In this document: one piece after another, positions 41,610 through 51,721 of the stretch
How the letters are laid out: each line of letters starts with the position of its first letter
Numbering within the stretch: the first letter of the stretch is position 1
Assembly (NCBI GenBank): GCA_010015745.1
Contig: ML978268.1
Coordinates: 29,224 to 93,223, forward strand
DNA: 64,000 bases
Origin: Setomelanomma holmii
Lineage: Eukaryota; Ascomycota; Dothideomycetes; Pleosporales; Phaeosphaeriaceae
Direction: 5' to 3'
Translations under genes and position numbers: made by a program
The notes under the pieces: generated by a model
Database searches by the model: none
Told to the model about the DNA's origin: nothing
Seen by the model: only the letters and a program-made list of their open reading frames with translations

Positions 41610-43809
41610 ATGAACGTGATTTCATGGCGCGTTCGCATCGTTCTTTGGCTGTTCTACGCTCAGTTTGCGTCTGCGTTGGCCGTGAATAAGAGGCAAGCAG
41701 TGGGAGTGTCAAAGCTGCAAGAGGTGCATGTCAGTGGCAGAGGCGACATAGGCCTAGAGCAGCGAAAGGAGACACGAAACAACTTAAAGACTGTTGTTGC
41801 AAGGTATGTCGTTTTCCATTAAATATGAGCAACATCTGAGAACATACAGCGTGTCGCAATACTGGGAAGGCAACGATGGTCCATGGTCATCATTTGTTCT
41901 TCAAGTTGGCAACAAGCCCCAAGAAGTCAGGGTAATCCCTTCAACAGCTTCATCATCGACATGGGTCATCTATGAAAATCCGGGATGCAACAATGTACCA
42001 GTGGATGACTGCGCAGCTTCGCGTGGCAAGACATTTCAGCCAAACAGTAGTTCCACACATGGTAGTGTAAGCCTTCAAGGGTCGATATATGAGCTTGGTG
42101 TGGACGAAAATCTCCTTGGTCGCACAGTGAATGGCGACTATGGTTATGACACAGTCACACTCGGATATCAGGATGGAGGTGGTCCGACTATTCAACAGAG
42201 CGTCATTGCGGGAGTCGGCGACACGCATTTCACATGGCTTGGAGTTTTGGGAATGAATCCACGCCCTGTGAACTTCAGTACTGATCCGGGTACGCTACAT
42301 AAAAGCTTTGTGCAATTACTCAAAGATCAATCAAACATCTCAAGTTTGTCCTGGGCTTATACAGTTGGGGCTAAGTACAGTAAGTTTGTCTAAAGGCATA
42401 TGCTCGTATGCTCTGTAATTCCCTCTGTCCTTGGCAATTGCTAACAAGGTTCAGAAGCCAAACCAGTATTTGGTTCACTCGTCTTTGGAGGCTATGACTC
42501 GTCACGCTTCGAGAAGCCAGTAAAGACTGACCCGGATCTCACTTTTCCATTCTATGCGGACGTGGAGCGAGATCTCCAAATTGGCATAACTTCCATCACG
42601 ACGACAAACACCACGCATAATGCTTCACCAGCTACGCTTCTGTCGGAGGGCATCTACGCGATGATCGACTCGACTATGCCTCAGCTTTGGCTACCAGAGG
42701 CAGTTTGCGCGCAATTCGAATCTGCCTTTGGCCTTCAATGGGACTCTGACACCGAGCTCTACAAGCTGAATAAGATTCAGCACGACAGACTGCTGGCGAA
42801 TAACCCCTCTGTCACTATGACTATATCGCCATACTTGAACACTTCGAGCGCGAACCAGTCAGTGGAGATCACCTTTCCGTACGCTGCTTTTGATCTCAAT
42901 GTCAGCTGGCCGTTTGGCGACGGACCATACAAAAATGAGTCAGCGCATTACTTTCCATTGAAAAAGGCCAAGTCTGCGAGCCAATACACGTTGGGAAGGG
43001 TGTTTCTGCAGGAGGCATATGTCATTGCAGACTACGAGCGTCAGAATTTCTCTGTTTGGCCATGCAAGTGGGACGATAGCACAACCACGGAGAAGATAGT
43101 GGCCATTGGACCTAAAGCGGAATCTGGAGAGGCTCAGGGTGATGGTAGAAGCGCAAGACCAAGCGCTGGAGTGATTGCTGGTGCGGCGGTGGGTGCTGTA
43201 GCTACTGTGAGTATCTTCAGCCTCCTCATTTGGCGATACCTGCGGAGTCGCTCGCATGGCCGGAAGCAGCCTACGGAACTACAGCGCGAGATGTCACCCA
43301 GTTCGAATCCATCGACACCGCCTGTTTCTCCGCTGCCGAAGAACTTCCCAGCCGTGACGGAGCTGGCGGGTACACCCAAGCATGAGCTTCACGAAGACTA
43401 TCGGTACGAAGTTGAAACTGGCGGCAAGTTCGAAATGGACGGTAGCAGCTTACGATACGAAGCGGACGGGCTTGAAAAGAGAGACCTGCATGAGATGGAC
43501 GCTGGTGGTGACGGAATTGGCTTGGTCGACTTGCACGGTGAGCTGGTGCGAATAACGATCGAGCCAGCAACTGCAGTGTCGCCCCGACCACGAAACGTAA
43601 TGCCCAGTCTAGTCAGCGACAATTCTGGGGGCAGTACGGGTGAGTGCACAATGGACGATATGGACTTGGCGAAGGGGCATACCGGAAAGGTAACGCAGGA
43701 CGCGACGGACGAAGCGCAGAATGTCAAAGCACTCGAGGAAGATGAAAAGGATGGCATTCGGTCATTCTTTGGTTTCCTTAAGGCTTTTCGCGCTTCCGGG
43801 AAGACATAA
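41610..43809 (+). CDS. membrane-anchored pepsin-like protein lacking catalytic aspartates
   Basis: Exons 41610-41803, 41850-42379, 42455-43809; 692 residues. Signal peptide ending FASALA (residues about 1-25). A pepsin fold of about 400 residues follows, starting YWEGNDGPWSSFVLQVGN. The first active-site loop, normally DTGSSxxWV, reads VIPSTASSSTWV. The second, normally DTGTT, reads AMIDSTMPQLWLP: it keeps an Asp but not the DTG. So it is very probably not a protease. A transmembrane helix (about residues 479-502, AGVIAGAAVGAVATVSIFSL) and a cytosolic tail of about 190 residues rich in acidic and Ser/Pro segments complete it. This fits a fungal family of A1-like membrane proteins of unknown role, perhaps sensors. 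Junctions are fixed by frame and signals (GTATGT, GTAAGT with CTAAC branch). Confidence 0.82.
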
Positions 43810-43849
43810 GATAGTCTTGCGGATTCTCGCGCTACACACGCTGATTACA

Positions 43850-44548
43850 TCATTCTTTCCCTCCCTCTATTGGCCCAGTCTGCGCATTGCGCTCTCCAAC
43901 ATCCAATGCTACGAGAAAGCGCGAGACACAGTTATACGCCGCAACAGTGGCGGTTATTTCCACGACTTCTTGTTCGCTGAAGTGCTTCTTCAAATTTGCG
44001 AAGACATCATCAGGCACGCTCACCGTCAAAGTCATGGCATCCGTGTAAGTCAATACGGCAGCAAGCGCTTGCGATTGGATACCATCACTCACTTCGTGTG
44101 GTGCTGACTTCAGAACTGCGGTGACGTGCTCATCAGTGACTTCTGTTCCTGATATCAGTCCTGCATGGCTTAGCTAGAAGGGTCGTGCTTTACCAGGAGC
44201 CGATTTCAAGATGGGCGAATGTGATTCCCACTCATACCACGCTTTGTTCAGCACGGCGACACGACAGATAGCTGTTTCGCGAATCGCGGTAGACAGACTA
44301 GTCTTGGTTCGGATGGCGCCGAGGAAGGAGTTCCTGTTAGAGACCTCGGGATTAGCAATCAATGGGCGATGAGTAATGGCTGTGATCTCATGTACTTGCC
44401 ATCCATCCGAAACTGGCGGAGCATGAAGCAGTGTCTTGTCTAATGCAATTAAGCCCTTCTCGCCTCGTCGTTGCTTGACTCGTTCGACAACGGCTTGATC
44501 GTCGGGGTTGGAGAAGTTTGGGGGGTCGGGAATATAGTCTAGGCGCAT
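43850..44548 (-). CDS. carboxymuconolactone decarboxylase/AhpD-like protein with a GC-AG intron
   Basis: 195 residues; exons 44548-44400, 44333-44194, 44148-43850. Family motifs: KGLIALDKTLLHAPPVSDGW joined to NSFLGAIRTKTSLSTAIRE, then AICRVAVLNKAWYEWESH and the second half ALAAVLTYTDAMTLTVSVPD. The active-site CXXC-like pair of AhpD is absent (only AICRVA), so it belongs to the CMD-like group of unknown substrate. Intron 1 (66 bp) starts GCAAGT and ends CTAACAG: a GC-AG intron, the only placement that gives the conserved GWNSFLGA. Intron 2 has GTAAAG donor and either a 33- or a 45-bp form, both in frame; 45 bp (acceptor ATATCAG) is more likely. TATATATA at 44616-44623 is probably its TATA box. 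Confidence 0.82.
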
Positions 44549-44615
44549 GATGGAAGAACTCCAGGTTAAGTGAGATTATGAAGAGCGAAAAAGTCGTCTA
44601 CCCGATGCAAAGAAG

Positions 44616-44623
44616 TATATATA
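44616..44623 (-). promoter_or_regulatory. TATA box, probably of the CMD-like gene
   Basis: TATATATA, palindromic, 68 bp upstream of the minus-strand ATG at 44548. It lies 166 bp from the plus-strand ATG at 44789 and could serve both. Confidence 0.45.
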
Positions 44624-44748
44624 AGTTGAATGACTCTAAGACGGAGAATGTCCGGCTGGTACAGCTAGCCTCGGAATCTTTCCGAAGTCGCAGGGATGAC
44701 TTCCTAGCGCCTCGTTTAGCTGAGCCCTCCTTCTCGGACAGTCTCTGC

Positions 44749-44772
44749 ACCAGCACCAGCACCAGCACCAGC
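44749..44772. repeat. hexanucleotide microsatellite ACCAGC x4
   Basis: Four perfect ACCAGC units directly upstream of the BMT6 start codon, in its 5' UTR. Confidence 0.8.
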
Positions 44773-44788
44773 AACCCATATCATCAAC

Positions 44789-45916
44789 ATGCCGCCTCCA
44801 AGACCCAGATGGGAGACGAACAAGAAGCATCCTCCCCCGAAGGCGCAAAAGGCTCAAAAGCTCCAGAAAACAAGAGTTCCGGATGAAGAACCTGCCGCTT
44901 CACTACCACTCAAGCTACAACAGCTTATCCTAAACATCTTCAAAGATTCGTTCGCAGAGCGTTTCGCCACAGATATCAAGCCATTATTGCAAGAAGTCAA
45001 AGGTCATCTGTACAACCGCGATTTCGTAACTGCCTTTGGAAAGACCGAGTACCTCGAGACTTATGCTGCACGTTGGAGCGCAAGTCGTGCTCTGGGGTAC
45101 GTGGATCTCTTTTGGAGTTTGCGAGCCAGACTTTGGCACGGTGATGGCGGTGATAGCCTTGAAAATGGGCAAGATGATGCTGTCGAGAGAAAGAGACGGA
45201 GAGTCATTTGTCTTGGCGGTGGAGCGGGTGCAGAGCTTGTAGCTTTGGCAGGCGTACGTAATCTTGAATTAGCCGCGGTAAACGGTGAAGTGGAACATGA
45301 AGCGGAACTTCCCACAACTCAATTAGATTTCGTGGCTGTCGACATTGCGGACTGGACGCCAGTCGTATCAGTCTTAACAAAACACATCACAACAGCACCA
45401 ACGCTGTCGAAGTATGCTTCGGCTGCCATCAAAGCTGCGAACGCCCCGCTTGCCACTGCGGACGACCTAAGCATCGCTTTCCAGCAGCTCGACGTTTTTA
45501 ATGGCGACCTCCAGACACTGAAGTCTTTGCTGGAAGGTACCACACTCATAACCTTGATGTTCACTCTCAACGAACTCTATTCCAGATCACTTGCCCTCAC
45601 ACAGAAGTTCCTACTCAACTTGACCGAGACATTATCACCTGGAGCCATGCTACTTGTGGTCGATAGCCCAGGCAGCTATTCAACAATCACACTGAACGGA
45701 ACAGAGAAGAAGTACCCGATGCATTGGCTCCTCGATCACACGCTCTTGAACCAAGCGAGCAACAACGGGAAAGACACATCAAAGTCGAACCAAGAGATGA
45801 AATGGAAGAAGATTGATGAAGATGAAAGCAGATGGTTTCGATTGGACCCGGCTTTGCGATATCCAATCGAGCTAGAGAACATGCGGATGCAATTGCATCT
45901 GTATCGACGGATATAG
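44789..45916 (+). CDS. BMT6: 25S rRNA (uridine-N3) methyltransferase, BMT6 type
   Basis: 375 residues, single exon. SAM-dependent methyltransferase fold: RVICLGGGAGAELVALAGV (motif I), QLDFVAVDIADWTPVVSVLT (acidic residue binding SAM ribose), LITLMFTLNELYS and AMLLVVDSPGSYSTITLN (later strands), then WLLDHTLL and a C-terminal WFRLDPALRYPIELENMRMQ. This order matches the fungal family that includes yeast Bmt6, which methylates U2843 of 25S rRNA. Basic Lys/Gln-rich N-terminus (KKHPPPKAQKAQKLQKTR) suits rRNA binding and nucleolar location. Divergent from the CMD-like gene and convergent with the MFS gene, only 37 bp apart. Confidence 0.78.
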   Translation: MPPPRPRWETNKKHPPPKAQKAQKLQKTRVPDEEPAASLPLKLQQLILNIFKDSFAERFATDIKPLLQEVKGHLYNRDFVTAFGKTEYLETYAARWSASRALGYVDLFWSLRARLWHGDGGDSLENGQDDAVERKRRRVICLGGGAGAELVALAGVRNLELAAVNGEVEHEAELPTTQLDFVAVDIADWTPVVSVLTKHITTAPTLSKYASAAIKAANAPLATADDLSIAFQQLDVFNGDLQTLKSLLEGTTLITLMFTLNELYSRSLALTQKFLLNLTETLSPGAMLLVVDSPGSYSTITLNGTEKKYPMHWLLDHTLLNQASNNGKDTSKSNQEMKWKKIDEDESRWFRLDPALRYPIELENMRMQLHLYRRI

Positions 45917-45953
45917 GGCCTCGGCATTGGGAGCTTTGCAAGGGTCTCGAGCC

Positions 45954-47524
45954 TTACACGCTTGATGGCATCCTCTTCCTCAGCATCGGCCCAAAGTACC
46001 ACAATGCTAGCGAAGCAGGCAATCCCAATGCCAGTCCTGCGAATGCCAATGCGCTGTTGCCCCATCCATAACCCATCTTCGCATACATAACGGGCGTGAA
46101 CAGTGGGAAGAGGAAAGCTGCCAAGCTGCGGAACAATTGAGTCGCTGCCATAGCACTGCTTGTGTGATGCACATAAGCGTCCATGACATACGCTTGCATG
46201 GCCATACCTCTCGTTTGCATTCCGAAACAAGCGATGAAAATGCCAAGATCGACCACAGCCCAGTGTAGGTGATATTGAGCTGCCCATCCATACATGAAGA
46301 GACCCAACGGACCAATGATAGCGCCGGGAAGAGTCAGCGGAATGCGATGCTCAGGTCCTAGTTCACCATCAGGATGACGCGTCTGCATCGTCCTATAGTA
46401 GTGATCCATGATCGGCGCTCCGAGCTGAGAGCCAGCGATCTCTCCCAATGCGATTGCGATATAGTGCAATCCACTCATCTCCACGGACGTTCCGTACTGC
46501 TTGACCCAAAGGTTGGCGAAGCTTGCGAGAACGATATACAAAACGCCATAGTCGAAGGCTGAGATTACGGTGTCAATCTGAATGATGGGATGGAACATGA
46601 GCAAACGAAGCGGCCGGCTGAGAGCTTCCCAAATGATGGAAAGGACGGATCGGTTGGCCAGAAGACGTTCGTGCTCTGTGTAGTAGCGAGCATTGCCTGT
46701 ATCCTTCCGCAGCTCAGCTACTCGGCGGGCCAGTATGGTAGGGGCGTACGTCTCACGGAATACGGTGAATGACACAACAATCATGACGGCTTGGAAGATC
46801 GACGTGGACCAAAACATCCATCTCCAGGTGGTGCGAAAAGCCATGAACCCGCCGATGATCGGGCCTGCCCTTGTTAGCGTCTTCTTCCATCCTAGTACAC
46901 CTCTGGACACCGAAACATACCAACCGCAGCACCAAGTAATGGTATGAGCAAGTACGTGCTCAACGAACGACCACGCTGTTCAGGTCTCCAAACATCCGTC
47001 AGGACACCACCCGCTAGCGCGTAGATGCTACTCGCTCCAAACCCAGCCAGAAATCTCGCAGCAATCAATACTTCTTTCGTATTGGCAAAGCCGCATACAA
47101 TATTCCAGATCAAGAACCAGACATTGCTTGCATGCAACACCTTCTTACGCCCATATACCTCACTCAATGGTCCAATGACCAACGGGCCGAACGCGGTGGC
47201 GAGAAGATATATTGACAAGGCTATTACCGATTCTGCGGAGTTCATGTGGAGCTCGTACGCGATGGTGGTCAATGCTGGCGCCATGATGGTGCTGACCATA
47301 ATGCGATTGAAGCCAGTAGCGGAAAGCACATCGGTGACAGCCCACTTCCGACTTGTAGGCCAATCCTTGGGATTTTCGACATCGAAAGAAGGGTTGAAGC
47401 CCACTAGGAAGGGATCTTCGACCTTGACGGGCAGTGTTGACGCGCCGTCGGACAGCACGGCCATCTCGACAAGCGAAGGTGAATGGGCAATGACATCGAC
47501 ATCTGAGATTTGCGGTGACACCAT
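45954..47524 (-). CDS. MFS transporter, DHA1-type multidrug family
   Basis: 504 residues; exons 47524-46921 and 46864-45954, intron with CTAACA branch. Twelve membrane segments expected. DHA1-like features: DPFLVGFNPSFDVENPKDWP before TM1 (the fungal 'NP..W' lead), GPLSEVYGRKKVL (motif A between TM2 and TM3), RFLAGFGASSIYALAGGVL with DVWRPEQRGRSLS (motif B region), and GPIIGGFMAFRTTWRWMFW (motif C, split by the intron). The second half contains the usual long cytosolic loop. Substrate unknown; family members export drugs, polyamines or metabolites. A TATATAA box lies 65 bp upstream of the ATG. The frame upstream of 47524 lacks ATG. Confidence 0.9.
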
Positions 47525-47588
47525 TGTTACGAGAAGATGTGATTGAAAGGAGATCAAGAGCTTATCAGATCTTCTCGCAAGCGCGACG

Positions 47589-47595
47589 CCTTATA
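47589..47595 (-). promoter_or_regulatory. TATA box of the MFS gene
   Basis: TATATAA on the minus strand, 65 bp upstream of the ATG at 47524. Confidence 0.55.
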
Positions 47596-48218
47596 TACTG
47601 AGGCGCTGGCTGCCTGGAAGGATGCGCTATCTTAGTGCTTATCAGATCCGACGCTCGCCCGAACTCCGAACACTCCGAGACTCCGTCAACCCTCTTCCAA
47701 CAATAACGTTTATATCGAGGCCGCATTGTTCGCAGGATGCAAATAGCAGCCTTCACCACTGCGTTTCTCCACCATGGTAGCGAACATATACACAAGCGAA
47801 GTTCCCAGAGGCAGATAGACCATTCGAAGCCAGTACGGAGTTGCCTGCACGAAGAGGCTACGACGAAAGCTTCGTTGAACTGACGATCAAGGAAGCTGCG
47901 ACGATATGACACCATATCGCTACTGGCCGACGTTGGCTCGGGAAAAGACACTTTTAGAAGGGTCAAAGGCGGTCTCACTTCTGGAGCTAGGTCGTGAGTT
48001 TCAATCACCATGATCAGCGGAAGAGTCGCGCAAGAAATGAAGAGATCGCGAGTATTCACCGCAACGGCAGTGCAATGCGCAAACGGCAGACCGCATCGCC
48101 TTGCGTGAAAGGTACCAGCGGCCAACAGCCACGACATCTCGGTCGCAGTCTGTGAACTTCTGATGCGCTGCGTTTGCAATTTATACTCACCTTCAACTCC
48201 TGAAAACCACAAAACGCA
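47596..48218. other. divergent intergenic region
   Basis: Upstream DNA of the MFS gene (minus) and the 48219 gene (plus). A minus-strand open frame 47565-48254 begins inside the next gene's leader, has no motif and is rejected. Confidence 0.4.
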
Positions 48219-48761
48219 ATGGACACTCCGATGCGACAACGGTCGCCCTTCCAATCGCCAGCGAAAGGAGAAGTCGAGAAGCCGACGCCAATGACAGTGC
48301 TTGTCCGCGATATTATGAAGCTGAACATCGAAACACCACCAACCAATCCGCTGAAGCCGGTCGAGGCTACGTGGTCGGAGTCTGAGGAACCAAAAAATAT
48401 TATTGACATCGACAAATCCTTATTCGATGCTCATCAAAAATATGATCCCGCCATACCGACGACTTGGCCGGTCCTGAGCCTTCCTTTCCATACGATGTCG
48501 AAGCGGAGCAAGCCCACTCACATAGATGAGATGCTGCTATACGTGCGCTACGAGGGCTATGGCGCGACGGTATTACACCAGCTGCTCTGGGAGACCATCC
48601 ACTGTGCAGTGACGGAGGAGGACAAACAGGGCATCGAGTTGGCAGCATTCGTGTTCTGGCCGTTCAGTGTCACGTCATTCGGCTACTGGAAGGGCTGCAC
48701 GGGAATGTCGAGCGAAGAGTACGACGAGTGGAAGAAGCTGAGGGAGGATGAAAAAGTTTAA
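48219..48761 (+). CDS. orphan protein, 180 residues
   Basis: Not recognised. Single exon. N-terminus MDTPMRQRSPFQSPAKGEVE is polar; residues 50-180 read as a folded acidic domain (THIDEMLLYVRYEGYGATVL, HQLLWETIHCAVTEEDKQGI, ELAAFVFWPFSVTSFGYWKG). The aromatic cluster FVFWPFSVTSFGYW may be a short buried strand pair rather than a membrane span. Good codon and composition, no competing frame. Confidence 0.6.
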   Translation: MDTPMRQRSPFQSPAKGEVEKPTPMTVLVRDIMKLNIETPPTNPLKPVEATWSESEEPKNIIDIDKSLFDAHQKYDPAIPTTWPVLSLPFHTMSKRSKPTHIDEMLLYVRYEGYGATVLHQLLWETIHCAVTEEDKQGIELAAFVFWPFSVTSFGYWKGCTGMSSEEYDEWKKLREDEKV

Positions 48762-49538
48762 ACCGTCGCTTTTCTCCTTGTAGCTGACGAGTGCGGAAAG
48801 GGAACGGCGCGAATTGGAAATGCATCATTCGATTACTCACGGCGGCGTAGAGCGAAGAAAACTGTAACGAATGCCTACATGCTGCATAGAACGCCTTGGC
48901 CGAGCGTGATAGACGTCTTCTAAGTCTGAAGCAGCGGTCAGAAAGGCGCCCAATAAAATAGCTTGCTCATCCTCGCTTGTCCTGTTTTCGCGCTCACCCG
49001 TTCGCGGCTGTCCCTGAGCTTCAACTTCTCGCGTGCACCATTCGCTGACGCAAGTATTCCAGAATGATCACTCCCCGAAAAGAAAACCCAGTGGCGATCG
49101 CTTCGAGACGCGTTCCTGTCACTTTGGTCGTTGCGCATTCTGATTGGTCCGACTTGACGCCACGCTAACTTTGGCGTGAACCAATTCCTGTGCGACATCA
49201 ACGTCTGCACACACCTTCGGACGATCGGGTATCACCCTAATTGAGCATGCGGACAATGGTGATAGGAGATCATGCCATTCTCGGAGGTGCTGATGATGGT
49301 TCTTAATGGGGATCATGCCCCTCATGTTCACCCTACACCCACTACTGTACATACACATTCTGTCGCTTTCTTTCTTGCACGCTTCGATTGAAGCACTACA
49401 GTCTTTACTGGACCTCAATCTATTGCTGCCTATAGGATAATCGCCCGCTACTTCTTTACCTCAGATTCACGCATCGCAAACGTCAAAACGCACTTCACTT
49501 CATCACAATCACGTTGATTATTGAGAGACAAAGACAAA
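48762..49538. other. intergenic region
   Basis: No supportable gene; minus-strand open frames (48938-49210, 49119-49418) lack motifs. Contains the promoter of the 49539 gene. Confidence 0.4.
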
Positions 49539-49979
49539 ATGGCTCCAGCATATACAAACAAGCTTGGAGAGATCACCCTCATCGTTCGGAGCACCCCGAC
49601 TTCGACGTCTGTACCACAGGCACCGCCCGCTGCTGGCGCAATCGCCACAACTACAGATGATGGTTTCGGTCCTGCTGCCATTATCGGCGTCGTCATGGCC
49701 ATTGTTGCCATCCTCATCCTTGTACCACTTGTCGCTGTCATCCTCCGCCGACACGAAAGGAAGCGATGCATGGAGATGCTGCCTGACTCCGCCTCCACAC
49801 GAATGGGATCGAGCAAGAGCAGCGTCCGTGAGGATCAAAGCTTGAAAAGCATCATGGTCACGAAAGAAGTGCAAAGGTCGAGCTTGAAGGTGGATAGTGG
49901 TCTACGGAGACCGGAAGAGGCGCATACTCATGAAAGAGGCTGGAGCCGGATCGAAGTGAGGGGCGGGGACAGCAGATGA
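49539..49979 (+). CDS. small single-pass membrane protein
   Basis: 146 residues from ATG 49539. A Ser/Thr/Pro-rich segment (STPTSTSVPQAPPAAG) precedes one transmembrane helix (GPAAIIGVVMAIVAILILVP, about residues 43-70), followed by a basic stop-transfer (RRHERKRC) and a Ser/Glu-rich cytosolic tail. The positive-inside rule places the N-terminus outside. No family recognised; resembles small fungal WSC/mid2-like membrane stubs in layout only. Confidence 0.55.
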   Translation: MAPAYTNKLGEITLIVRSTPTSTSVPQAPPAAGAIATTTDDGFGPAAIIGVVMAIVAILILVPLVAVILRRHERKRCMEMLPDSASTRMGSSKSSVREDQSLKSIMVTKEVQRSSLKVDSGLRRPEEAHTHERGWSRIEVRGGDSR

Positions 49980-50011
49980 AGCACTGACTTCTACACGGAC
50001 TACCAGACAAC

Positions 50012-50383
50012 ATGACTTCTATCGAAGCGGCGTCGCACAATCCAATTTACAACACGACAAACAAGATCAGCACGGACTACTACAACGTGGCGTCAGAGGG
50101 ACCCTATAAGCGTGAAACTCGAGGCGCAAGTGCCCTCAAGCATCCAGCAGCAGCGCATGCCATCAGCGCAGGCCATTCGAGTCGTTTCACAATTCTTGAC
50201 AGTCAGGATACATGGTCATGGAATCGCTGCTTCATGCTTCCATCACGATTACCACACGATATTCGGCATGAAAAGTACTTGATCGAATTCCGCAATGTGG
50301 ATCCAATAGACTCAAAAGGGGAGTGGGTGAAAGTAGGTGCGAGACTTAATGAGCGATGTGGAATACTCGGAGCGATACAATAA
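50012..50383 (+). CDS. possible orphan protein, 123 residues
   Basis: Open frame with ATG 32 bases after the preceding stop. Reads as plausible protein in its second half (FTILDSQDTWSWNRCFMLPS, DSKGEWVKVGARLNERCG) but has no motif and may be 3' UTR of the gene at 49539 or a coding remnant. Start of the transposon block follows within 90 bases. Confidence 0.25.
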   Translation: MTSIEAASHNPIYNTTNKISTDYYNVASEGPYKRETRGASALKHPAAAHAISAGHSSRFTILDSQDTWSWNRCFMLPSRLPHDIRHEKYLIEFRNVDPIDSKGEWVKVGARLNERCGILGAIQ

Positions 50384-50469
50384 TGTACGAATATTGAACC
50401 AATTATACGCTCGGCATAAAGCCTGCTGCACCGATATATAACCACAATCCGCCCATCGTGACAATCATA

Positions 50470-50662
50470 CTTGGGAGTAAGCAAGCGTGCTTGCTTGCTT
50501 GCTTGTTACGCTTGATTGCTTGCTTATTCAAACAAGCCAAGGGCCTCTCTATAAATTTGCAAGCAAGCAAGCAGACTCCTCTATGCTTGTTTGGTTGCTT
50601 AAATCGCGCTTGGTTGTAGATGAGGTTGTTAGTGTTGCAGTAAAGTGATCTCACGATAGTTT
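50470..50662 (+). repeat. left terminal inverted repeat of the pogo element
   Basis: Matches the reverse complement of 56893-57089 nearly base for base. Contains arrays of CTTG units (GCTTGCTTGCTTGCTTG) twice, perhaps transposase-binding sites. Confidence 0.88.
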
Positions 50663-50721
50663 GTATGGTGTTGCTTTTTGCTGAGTAAGCGTCAAACCTC
50701 TAACTTAAGTTAACGTGTTCC

Positions 50722-50752
50722 ACCAGTCCTCGGCCCAAACCAGTCCTCGGCC
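50722..50752 (+). repeat. subterminal 14-bp direct repeat
   Basis: ACCAGTCCTCGGCC occurs at 50722-50735 and 50739-50752, just inside the left inverted repeat; a related but shorter motif lies near the right end. Confidence 0.6.
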
Positions 50753-50794
50753 AGCCCCACCAGAACGCGTGCAGCACGTCTCATCTCATCAAAC

Positions 50795-51721
50795 ATGGCT
50801 CAACGCCAACGCCCTCTATCGCCTCAAAGGGGTGCTAGGACTCTAATAGCAGCTCAATCAATTCAGAATCAACGTATAGCTAGCCAAAGTAGGGCTGCCT
50901 CCTTGTATAATGTAACGGTACGGAGGGGGAGGACTGCGCTGAATTAACTATCCGAGGTGGGCGGAGCTACATATATAGACTGCCGCACATGAGCTATCCC
51001 AACTTGTACTAGAGTAGATCTGGGCAAGGCCCAAACCGTTACATATAAGATTCCTAGAACCACGCTTAGACGCCGCCTTCAACCAAACGAATCGCAAGCT
51101 CTCCTCTGTCGAGGAGCAGTCTCTTGTTGAGTGGATCCTTGACCTGGATCGCCATGGATTTCCTCCTCATATCATCGACGTACGACAAATAGCAGACAGT
51201 TTACTCTTTGCCTGCAGCCAAAATCCTCCTCCTCTTCCTGTTGGCAAGAACTGGGTATTGCGGTGGATCAAGAACCAGGCAGAGCTGCAGAAAAAATGGA
51301 ACAGGAAATTACATTCACAGAGGGCTCTGTGTGAGGATCCTGTCTCAATAAGAGCTTGGTTCAAGCTTGTACAGGACACACGCACGACGTACGGAATCCC
51401 AGAGGAGGACGTATACAACTTTGATGAGACAGGCTTTATGATAGGTGTCGCATCAACGTTAAATGTTGTCACTAGCTCTGACACTATTGGTCGAGCAACT
51501 ACTGTTGATCCGGGTGATCAAGAGTGGGTGACAGCAATTGAGTGTATCAACGCGTCCGGCTGGCGTCTTCCACTCTTTGTAATCCTGAAAGGAAAACTCC
51601 ACTAGGCCAGCTGGTATAAGGATATCCCGCCTGACTGGGTTATTAGTGTTAGTGACAATAGATGGACAACCAACGAGCTTGGCCTTGAGTGGATAAAGCA
51701 CTTCAACAGACATACAGAGTC
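50795..51721 (+). pseudogene. pogo/Fot1 transposase, 5' part
   Basis: Starts at ATG 50795 (MAQRQRPLSPQRGARTLIAA). The N-terminal psq-type helix-turn-helix is cut by the solo LTR at 50911-51043: reading across it joins SLY to KIPRTTLRRRL. One base is then gained or lost near 51080, changing frame to NRKLSSVEEQSLVEWILDLD. The DDE catalytic domain begins with YGIPEEDVYNFDETGFMIG (first Asp) and continues to a TAG at 51603-51605 (CAG-to-TAG type) and on through DWVISVSDNRWTTNELGLEW to the Copia insertion. Second part continues at 55969. Confidence 0.85.
50911..51043 (+). mobile_element. 133-bp solo LTR (Gypsy-like ends)
   Basis: Begins TGTAACGGT and ends ACCGTTACA, a perfect 9-bp inverted terminus of TG...CA type, flanked by the 5-bp direct repeat TATAA (50906-50910 and 51044-51048). 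Contains a TATATA box. Removal of the insert plus one TATAA restores the transposase frame, which proves an insertion. Too short for a full element, so a solo LTR left after recombination, or a small non-autonomous element. Confidence 0.75.

Noticed and set aside
43850..47524. possible secondary-metabolite cluster (CMD-like, methyltransferase, MFS)
   Set aside because: The methyltransferase is an rRNA-type enzyme and there is no PKS, NRPS, terpene synthase or regulator.
50480..50600. CTTG repeats resembling a CRISPR or satellite array
   Set aside because: Tetramer arrays inside transposon inverted repeats, without spacers; the organism is eukaryotic.
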